Shown: positions 57,201 to 64,000 of the stretch, piece by piece
Numbering within the stretch: position 1 is the stretch's first letter
How the letters are laid out: each line of letters starts with the position of its first letter
Assembly (NCBI GenBank): GCA_033675265.1
Contig: JAUJYZ010001494.1
Coordinates: forward strand, 586,001 to 650,000
Direction: 5' to 3'
DNA length: 64,000 nt
Source: Actinostola sp. cb2023
Taxonomy: Eukaryota > Cnidaria > Anthozoa > Actiniaria > Actinostolidae
Made by a program: the position numbers and the translations under genes
The notes under the pieces: model-generated
What the model saw: the letters and a program-made list of their open reading frames with translations, nothing else
The model's database searches: none
What the model was told of the DNA's origin: nothing

Positions 57201-60200
57201 TCGCTGCTGCTGTTATTGGTGTTACTGCTACTGTTGTTGTTACATTTCAGTGTTTCTTTATTGTATATGTATGATGTGTTGTTACTAAATATCGTTCATA
57301 TCGTTCGTCATTGTGTAACAGTCATTCAACTCTCACATGAAAGAGCAAACTGTGTAATCTGCTCAGAAATGATGCTTTCCCCTAGAAATTGAGTAAAGAA
57401 CTAAAGAGTTTAAAGAAGCACAAAGATAATGAGATAAAGAGACTTACTAAAGAAATCAAGCAGAAAGAAGAGGATACTGCTGCCATCAAACATGAAAGCC
57501 AACTCAAGGATGTAGCTATAGAAGGTATAAACGAAATATCAAGAGATCAGACAGAAAGGATTGAAGAATTGGAAGATAGGTTGAGAGAAGTGGAAAAGGC
57601 AATGGAAAATGAAGAAGAAAACTAGGTATGGTTATCAATCTTTTCTGTATAATACATTTATTTTAATTAGATACAATAATATTATAATCAAATAAGTCTC
57701 AACGTTTCTGTGTGTAATCTCTAACGGTTTCGAATGCACATTAGTACGTACATGTATGCTGTGTTATGGTGTTGTTAGTGTCACACTGTTATATGATGTA
57801 CATTGTACAGTCAAACTTTAGGGAATAGAGTCGTTTATGTATAAGCGGGAAGTAGTTATGGTACGGTTCGTGCCGTACCGTGATGGTATTGCACCATGAT
57901 TATGTGGTATTCAAGCATTCTGATTGGTTGAGCAATGTTGCGCACTGTGATTGGTTGAATATAATGTCTTCGATTCCATACTGTGACCGTAACTCTGTGC
58001 CGTAGGTTTCCTACTCATACAAAAACGACTCTAAGGAGTATATAATGTAGTTCAGTTAGTTGATGCCACTCGAAGGTACATGTATCTCTAGCTATCCTTC
58101 ACCTTAAAATTTATTGTTACGTTCTTCACACTATATGTTAACCTTACTGACAGCAATAAAAGAGATGCCCTATCCTGTAATATTAAGTGTTTACATGTGT
58201 GATGTAAGAGCATTGACACCAAGCATAGGATGCTCTGAATACCTTATTATTGTTTATCATGTAAATTAGAAAATGATTTGTATTCATTCGGAGATAGAAT
58301 ACAAACGTTATTGTATTTTAATTATTACAATAATATATATTAGTATACATGTACATGTACTGTATATTAGTGTACATGTACATATTCTTGAGGGCCAGGA
58401 TGATGATGATGATTATTATTATTATTATTATTATACTATTAGATTATTGTGTTAATGCTGCATGTTGTATATACACTGTAAGTGCAGGGTTATTCAAACT
58501 GATTTTAATACATGGAAGTATTGTAATATTGAGACCAAAATGTAAAGTACTGTGCTACTGAAAAGGATTTCAAACCACATGACAACCGCAATGATGTGAC
58601 TGATGTACTAATGTTTCTATTTATCATCAGTGCATTCATTAAGTTAGAGCCACCAAAGAAGCCACCCAAAGAAATATCAGAATGGCAGGTTGTCAAAGTC
58701 CGTAACTCAAAAACAAGAGCAGCTGTAAGAATGCCACATCATATTGACAGTTTGTCTGGATTTGATGATGACGATAACTACGAGAAGTATAACCGATATA
58801 ATCCCAGAGCCTGTGCTAACATTGATTCTGATGACCAGGAAAGTATACACAGTTCTGAGGGCAGTAGCCATCAAAGTTCTTACACAGAACGCATGGAGTC
58901 AAACAAGTCAAGAACACAAAGCCTGGGAAGCATCTCTGACATTGTAAACTCTTCTAATGGATCAGAGACTGGAAGTAATACGTCATTAAATAATACCGGT
59001 ACACAGACAAATGGCATTGTACCATCGAGTAATGACATCACTGGGTCACAGACTACACTTGTAGGCAGTGTACACTCAACGAATGTATCTTGCTCTCCTA
59101 GAGTACCATTGATAGGAGCTGTAAGCCATTCCGAAGCTGCTCTACCACCTCCCAGGTTCAACGAGTGCCTTAGTTCTAACTTTGTTGCCAATACGTGTAG
59201 TACATCACTACCTCGCCCTTTTCATGTTTCACCTCCTCCAGGGAATAACACCTTTGGTGGTGTGCCAATAGGATCTCTTCCTCCAGGGACTAGCACCTTT
59301 GGTGGTGTGCCAATAGGATCTCTTCCTCCAGGGACTAGCACCTTTGGTGGTGTGCCAATAGGATCTCTTCCTCCAGGAACTAACACCTTTGGTGGTGTGC
59401 CAATAGGATCACCTCCTCCAGGAACTAACACCTTTGGTGGTGTGCCAATAGGATCTCTTCCTCCAGGGACTAGCACCTTTGGTGATGTGCCAATAGGATC
59501 ACTTCCTCCAGGGACTAGCACCTTTGGTGGTGTGCCAATAGGATCTCTTCCTCCAGGAACTAACACCTTTGGTGGTGTGCCAATAGGATCACCTCCTCCA
59601 GGAACTAACACCTTTGGTGGTGTGCCAATAGGATCTCTTCCTCCAGGGACTAGCACCTTTGGTGATGTGCCAATAGGATCACTTCCTCCAGGGACTAACA
59701 CCTTTGGTGGTGTGCCAATAGGATCACTTCCTCCAGGGACTAGCACCTTTGGTGGTGTGCCAATAGGATCACCTCCTCCAGGAACTAACACCTTTGGTGG
59801 TGTGCCAATAGGATCTCTTCCTCCAGGGACTAGCACCTTTGGTGATGTGCCAATAGGATCACTTCCTCCAGGGACTAACAACGTTGGTGGTGTGCCAATA
59901 GGATCAGTTCCTCCAGGGACTAACACCTTTGGTGGTGTGCCAATAGGATCACCTCCTCCAGGAACTAACACCTTTGGTGGTGTGCCAATAGGATCTCTTC
60001 CTCCAGGGACTAGCACCTTTGGTGATGTGCCAATAGGATCACTTCCTCCAGGGACTAACACCTTTGGTGGTGTGCCAATAGGATCACTTCCTCCAGGGAC
60101 TAGCACCTTTGGTGGTGTGCCAATAGGATCACTTCCTCCAGGGACTAACAACGTTGGTGGTGTGCCAATAGGATCAGTTCCTCCAGGGACTAACACCTTT

Positions 60201-61361
60201 GGTGGTGTGCCAATAGGAACACTTCCTCCAGGGACTAACACCTTTGGTGGTGTGCCAATAGGATCACTTCCTCCAGGGACTAACACCTTTGGTGGTGTGC
60301 CAATAGGAACACTTCCTCCAGGGACTAACACCTTTGGTGGTGTGCCAATAGGAACACTTCCTCCAGGGACTAACACCTTTGGTGGTGTGCCAATAGGACC
60401 ATTTCCAAGTGGAATAGGTAACTGTACATCTACCACCAATGCTACTACCCTCCATGCTGCTTCTGTGGGATCCATTACTATGCCTTCTAATAGCATCAAG
60501 ATACAGTCTGCAGCAAGAAATACTAGCACTGACCTCGGTCCTACTAAAGCATCAAGAAAGTCAACCAACAGATTCTCAACATTTGACAAACTAATGGAGG
60601 CTCTCAGGTATCAGTTGCCCGGTTATTCAAGGTAAGAACTGGGGTGAGTTGCATAAAACGCCAGGCATAACTGCTAACATTAGATGAAAAATAGTGATTG
60701 GGACTGAATGTCTAGTGTCAGCAGTTACCATTATGCCCAGCATCAAGTTTTATTTAACTCACCCCTGGACTCTCAATTCTGATTAGAATGAAACTCTTAT
60801 ACATGTAGAAAAGAAACATGCCCAGATTGCTGCTCTTGGCATTGCAGAAACAAAATAATAAAAGCTACATTGTATCATCAAAATGCAATGATCAATCATA
60901 ACTGCACGTGTATTGTTAAAAAGTTATTTACTGGTCTAGGTCAGTCCAGATAGGGAAAAACTGTGCCCTCAGTCTTGGCCTATGGCCTTGGTCTGTATGC
61001 TCAAGACCTTGGGCACAGTTTTTCCCTATCCGGACCTCTCCCGGCCAGGAAATAACCTCTATTTATCATATGACCCATATTTCCTGACTTGTACGCTCTT
61101 AATAAAACCATTGGAAAAAGTCACGTGATGGGGTCAGGATGTGATGGCGTAAGCCGGTCCGGAAAAAAACATCCAGACCAACCTAAAATGTTATCTGTTT
61201 CCGCGTACTATATTTATTTGTTTTACAGGTTTTCATCCCTTTTTGTAACAAAAAACTGGGTCATATGATAATTGACTGAGTTAGGTCGGGCCGGACGGGA
61301 AAATATTTGGCTCTTGGTCATTTGTACAGACTTTGCATGACCTCGAGCCAAATATTTTCCT

Positions 61362-61394
<33 letters not shown>

Positions 61395-62482
61395 GTTATT
61401 GCATGTGCATCTGTGGTAGCTATACATATACACCTATTCCAAAAATCGTTGTCACCGCCGAAAGCAACAAGCAATAAGCTGACGACCACAAAGGGCATTG
61501 GGACTTTCTCCTTATTCATCCATAGACATTTTGACAACATGCATTTTCAAATGGCTGAATAGTTCCAAATGATTGCTATTCAACACTCGTAAGGATAACT
61601 TCTCAAGTACAACGGATAAATTAATTAATTAGGAGATTCCCAAAGTTCTTTGCGGTCGTCAGCTTCTTGCTTGTTCCTTTCGGCCTGGACAACGATATTT
61701 GGAATAGGTGTATACATGTATATATCATTCTAAATCTATAGATACAGTAAATTGTCAATACTCTTTTTAGGCCAGTATTGATGGTGTATCTCAAGAAAGC
61801 AAAAGAATCATTTGGAAGTAATGGTTTTAAAGGCAAAGAGATCTCTGAGATAGTGACAAGGGTATCACAAGTAATCAGCCAAGGTAGTCACACTGTGTTT
61901 GATTTCCTTAAGCTTGTTGATGTTCTAAATAGGTAATAGAGTTGTCGTTTAATTTTCCCACTGGTTTAAATTTTTCTGAGGGTTGTTCTAAGGTTACGTT
62001 TAGGTTTTATGGTGTGCCATGTTGTATATGATATACAATCACGAGCCGAAGGTGAGGGCAGAGGCGAGCGATTGTAGATCTTATACAACACAGATGCGAA
62101 TACTGTATCGGATCATATGCACAGATGTATAAAATCATGTTCTACTATATTTTTCAAGATACCAGTAAGTTTTGGCCGAGAAAATCAAAGTTTTAGTCTA
62201 TGCAAATCAAGACGATTTTGTATCAGAAATACAAGCTCTTCCACGGATATGATTTCTATTGTTTTCCTCATGAATTATTAATGAATATGATAAGTATGTG
62301 TAACAAGCCATGCCACTGCTATGATTTCTATTGTTTTCCTCATGAATTATTAATGAATATGATAAGTATGTGTAACAAGCCATGCCACTGCTATGATTTC
62401 TATTGGTGTTATAAACAACAACTGATATTTCTATTTGTTTTTCAGACTCCTGTGCTACCTGACAGACATGACTCAATCATGA
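50593..62482 (+). CDS. RNF214/DZIP3-like coiled-coil repeat protein, no RING
   Basis: Six exons: 50593-51016, 53751-55792, 57386-57625, 58631-60631, 61771-61932, 62446-62482; about 1634 aa if exon 3 is one base shorter than shown. The N-terminus is Pro/Tyr-rich. Five copies of a motif F-x3-A-x-[KR]-x-GI[KR][IV] occur near residues 121, 541, 575, 611 and 694 (for example FEKFAIKNGIKIG). CQT, TQT and VQV motifs precede a coiled coil from about 749 through exon 3. Exon 4 encodes a Ser-rich linker and 26 copies of PPGTNTFGGVPIGSL. Exons 4-6 end in a helical domain (FDKLMEALRYQLPGYSR, then LKKAKESF, SEIVTRVSQVI) resembling the domain before the RING of RNF214, DZIP3 and TTC3. The protein stops (TGA 62480) without a RING. 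Family assignment is from architecture only. Start ATG has A at -3. Confidence 0.75.
51214..51560. mobile_element. Poly-G hAT-type MITE, 8-bp TSD
   Basis: Intact 347-bp copy: CCCAGGGG, then a run of 40 G (51218-51257), GGTATCAGTGACGGGGAGGT ... ACCTCCCCGTCACTGATACC and CCTGGG. Flanked by GTTTGACA at 51206-51213 and 51561-51568. CAGGGG ends with an 8-bp duplication fit hAT. Subterminal GACTTTTT words recur inside. A split copy is shell 3 of 47998-49651. Confidence 0.9.
51620..52738. mobile_element. TTAA-flanked element GGGGGGATTAACATATTT
   Basis: TIRs GGGGGGATTAACATATTT / AAATATGTTAATCCCCCC with TTAA at 51616-51619 and 52739-52742; subterminal GTTGCTATGCAG / CCTAGCAACGGG words. 1.1 kb, AT-rich, no transposase recognised. 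Third TTAA-type element in the window. An ACCACAGGTAGCCCAAG motif lies at 52249. Confidence 0.85.
56151..56232. mobile_element. 82-bp hairpin in intron 2
   Basis: TGCTCATTATGAATTCACCG and GATGTATCCATATACA, mirrored exactly across a GCCCTGGG centre. Perfect stem of about 36 bp. Confidence 0.85.
56590..57245. repeat. (TTG/CTG/CTA)n trinucleotide repeat
   Basis: About 650 bp of degenerate trinucleotide repeat (GTTGTTGCTGCTACTGCTG type) in intron 2 of the repeat-protein gene, 140 bp before exon 3. It opens long poly-Leu frames that are not genes. Confidence 0.95.
57386..57625 (+). other. Exon 3 with in-frame stop at its donor
   Basis: The exon reads as a coiled coil (KHKDNEIKRLTKEIKQKEED, then IEELEDRLREVEKAM) and then meets TAG at 57623-57625, directly before a strong donor (AG/GTATGG). 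The following exon at 58631 requires phase 2, but this donor is phase 0. Removing one A from the AAAA run at 57618-57621 both removes the stop and restores phase 2. A weaker phase-2 donor, GATAG/GTTGAG, exists at 57580. So: homopolymer sequencing error, a frameshifted allele, or alternative splicing. Confidence 0.7.
58398..58436. repeat. (GAT)n(TAT)n microsatellite
   Basis: Short pure GAT then TAT trinucleotide run in intron 3. Confidence 0.9.
59235..60404 (+). repeat. Coding 45-bp repeat, 26 exact-length units
   Basis: Twenty-six uninterrupted 45-bp units inside exon 4, each encoding PPGTNTFGGVPIGSL or a close variant (S for N, D for G, NNV for NTF, SP/SV/TL at the end). Variant units recur in a set order about every four units, showing growth by unequal exchange of four-unit blocks. 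All indels are excluded, so the frame is under constraint or the array is young. The opposite strand is also open over the whole array. Confidence 0.97.
60922..61058. mobile_element. Hairpin MITE GTTATTTACTGG
   Basis: Arms GTTATTTACTGGTCTAGGTC with AAAAACTGTGCCCTCAGTCT, mirrored to GGAAATAACC. Related in its core to 33405-33530. In intron 4 of the repeat-protein gene. Confidence 0.8.
61269..61387. mobile_element. Hairpin MITE ATTGACTGAGTTAGGTCGGG
   Basis: Arms GACTGAGTTAGGTCGGGCCG and GGGAAAATATTTGGCTC mirrored by GAGCCAAATATTTTCC and CACTCAGTCAATAA. In intron 4. Confidence 0.8.
62249..62410. repeat. 72-bp direct duplication in intron 5
   Basis: Two complete copies and a third start of a 72-bp unit (ATGATTTCTATTGTTTTCCT ... 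CAAGCCATGCCACTGCT), 35 bp upstream of the last exon. The unit length is a multiple of three and keeps short frames open on both strands. Confidence 0.93.
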
Positions 62483-62985
62483 CTCAATGTTACATTTTAT
62501 AATTTGTTCATGTTAGTTCTTGTTAATCTACTTTAGAATTTAACGGATCCACCTTGGAGCAATCATGCACCTATGTAGTTGAGGTCCACTGTTTTGTACA
62601 GAGATAAGCTATCTGTGTGCAGCATTGTACTTTCACTTGTTTCAGGAATTTTTGTTGAAATTTGTTTGTGAAATATGAATTTAGAGACAACAGCATTGTC
62701 AAGTTTTGTTTTTAAAAGTACCATATAATGCCTGTATATAGAGCTTAATGGCAATAAATCAACAATAAAGAGCATGTGTGGGAGACAGTCTACATTCCAT
62801 GACACCCCAACAGCACTAGCAAGAACCTTACAATGCTGTATTCCACATGCTGTCAGGAGATTACCTGTTTTCAAATATATTGTCAGATGATCTCCTCCCC
62901 CTCCCAAAATTAACATACTTCACTATGCCTTCCCAAGCCCCAAGACAGTCTCCTATTAGTGACAACAAGTACCCCCAAATAAGTT
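62483..62985 (+). terminator. 3' UTR with tandem AATAAA signals
   Basis: After the TGA at 62480-62482 two canonical polyadenylation hexamers, AATAAA, lie at 62753-62758 and 62764-62769. They place the transcript end about 300 bp after the stop. The rest is non-coding. Confidence 0.65.
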
Positions 62986-64000
62986 CCCAGGACGTCTGTT
63001 GGGAGCTACTCAATACATTGACCTCTGTTGGGAGCTACTCAATACATTGCTAATTAACCCTGAACCTTTGTTGGGAGCTCCTCAATACATTGCTAATTAA
63101 CCCTGAACCTCTGGTTGGAGATCTTCTTGACAATACTTGTCAATACATTGCTAATTAACCCTGAACCTCTGTTGGGAGCTCCTCAATACATTGCTAATTA
63201 ACCCTGAACCTCTGGTTGGAGATCTTCTTGACAATACTTGTCAATACATTGCTAATTAACCCTGAACCTCTGTTGGGAGCTCCTCAATCATTGCTAATTA
63301 ACCCTGACCCTCTGGTTGGAGATCTTCTTGACAATACTTGTCAATACATTGCTAATTAACCTTGGCCCTTTGTTGGGAGCTCCTCAATACATTGCTAATT
63401 AACCCTGAACCTCTGTTGGGAGCTACATGTACAGTACTTGTTATTACATTTGCTAATTAACCCTGGACCTCTGTTGGGAGCTCCTCAATACATTGCTAAT
63501 TAACCCTGAACCTCTGTTGGGAGCTCCTCAATACATTGCTAATTAACCCTGAACCTCTGGTTGGAGATCTTCTTGACAATACTTGTAAATACATTGCTAA
63601 TTAACTCTGAACCTCTGTTGGGAGCTCCTCAATACATTGCTAATTAACCCTGAACCTCTGTTGGGAGCTCCTCAATACATTGCTAATTAACCCTGAACCT
63701 CTGGTTGGAGATCTTCTTGACAATACTTGTAAATACATTGCTAATTAACCCTGAACCTCTGTTGGGAGCTCCTCAATCATTGCTAATTAACCCTGAACCT
63801 CTGGTTGGAGATCTTCTTGACAATACTTGTCAATACATTGCTAATTAACCTTGGCCCTTTGTTGGGAGCTCCTCAATACATTGCTAATTAACCCTGAACC
63901 TCTGTTGGGAGCTACATGTACAGTACTTGTTATTACATTTGCTAATTAACCCTGGACCTCTGTTGGGAGCTCCTCAATACATTGCTAATTAACCCTGAAC
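62986..64000. repeat. 43/58-bp compound satellite, open at window end
   Basis: Tandem array sharing ACATTGCTAATTAACCCTGA in every unit. Three unit types alternate: 43 bp (CTCTGTTGGGAGCTCCTCAA), 58 bp (CTCTGGTTGGAGATCTTCTT then GACAATACTTGTCA) and 58 bp (GGGAGCTACATGTACAGTAC). The order of types repeats over about 500-600 bp, a higher-order repeat. It begins just past the 3' UTR and continues beyond 64000. Confidence 0.95.

Noticed and set aside
56599..57392. Poly-Leu frames of 132 and 144 codons
   Set aside because: Trinucleotide repeat inside an intron. The frame after it (from 57386) is real, but it is exon 3 of the spliced gene, not part of the Leu frame.
58596..58630. ATG at 58596 as the start of a separate gene for the 15-residue repeats
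   Set aside because: The stretch ACTAATGTTTCTATTTATCATCAG is a branch-point, pyrimidine tract and acceptor; the exon begins at 58631, and the coiled-coil exons upstream fit the same protein architecture.
59222..60589. 455-codon antisense frame
   Set aside because: Mirror of the 45-bp coding array; opens only because the unit has no stop in that frame and its length is a multiple of three. The sense strand has splice sites and non-repeat flanks that are coding.

Overview
The window is nuclear DNA of an invertebrate animal. The genes are intron-rich with GT-AG introns and metazoan protein families (MSL1, SUMO, METTL6), and the non-coding DNA is packed with short inverted-repeat transposons, satellites and microsatellites. 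The mix of TTAA-flanked foldbacks, many MITE families and a RecQ-helicase fragment inside a transposon would fit a cnidarian or a sponge, but I cannot decide the phylum from sequence alone. No bacterial operon, CRISPR array, tRNA or rRNA gene was recognised.

Layout. 1-8.1 kb: a CTT microsatellite followed by MITE-type elements and an 84-bp satellite. 8.14-14.23 kb (+): a two-exon gene for a very large multi-membrane-span protein (about 1801 aa) of unrecognised family, with an internally repeated membrane module. 14.2-19.5 kb: intergenic, mostly MITEs. 19.6-29.4 kb (+): MSL1, the scaffold of the MSL histone acetyltransferase complex, in eight exons; its introns hold a 24-copy 95-bp satellite and a TIR transposon carrying a broken RecQ helicase fragment. 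29.4-34.6 kb: intergenic. 34.59-44.20 kb (-): a five-exon SUMO gene whose last intron (7.1 kb) is almost entirely a 6.1-kb TTAA-bounded foldback plus a second TTAA element. 44.50-47.59 kb (+): METTL6 (tRNA m3C methyltransferase), head to head with SUMO over 292 bp. 48.0-49.65 kb: four mobile elements nested inside one another. 50.59-62.48 kb (+): a six-exon gene for a long, mostly disordered coiled-coil protein whose layout recalls RNF214/DZIP3 but with no RING. It has five copies of a GIKIG-type motif and a 26 x 15-residue repeat, and its reading frame appears broken by one base at the end of exon 3. 63.0-64.0 kb: a 43/58-bp satellite running off the window.

The named genes are housekeeping regulators (histone H4 acetylation, protein SUMOylation, tRNA methylation); apart from the shared SUMO/METTL6 promoter region nothing shows that they act together. 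The strongest candidates for something undescribed are the 1801-aa membrane-repeat protein, the RING-less RNF214-like repeat protein, the RecQ-bearing 8-bp-TSD transposon, and the family of elements built around a CCACAGGNAGCCCA motif.
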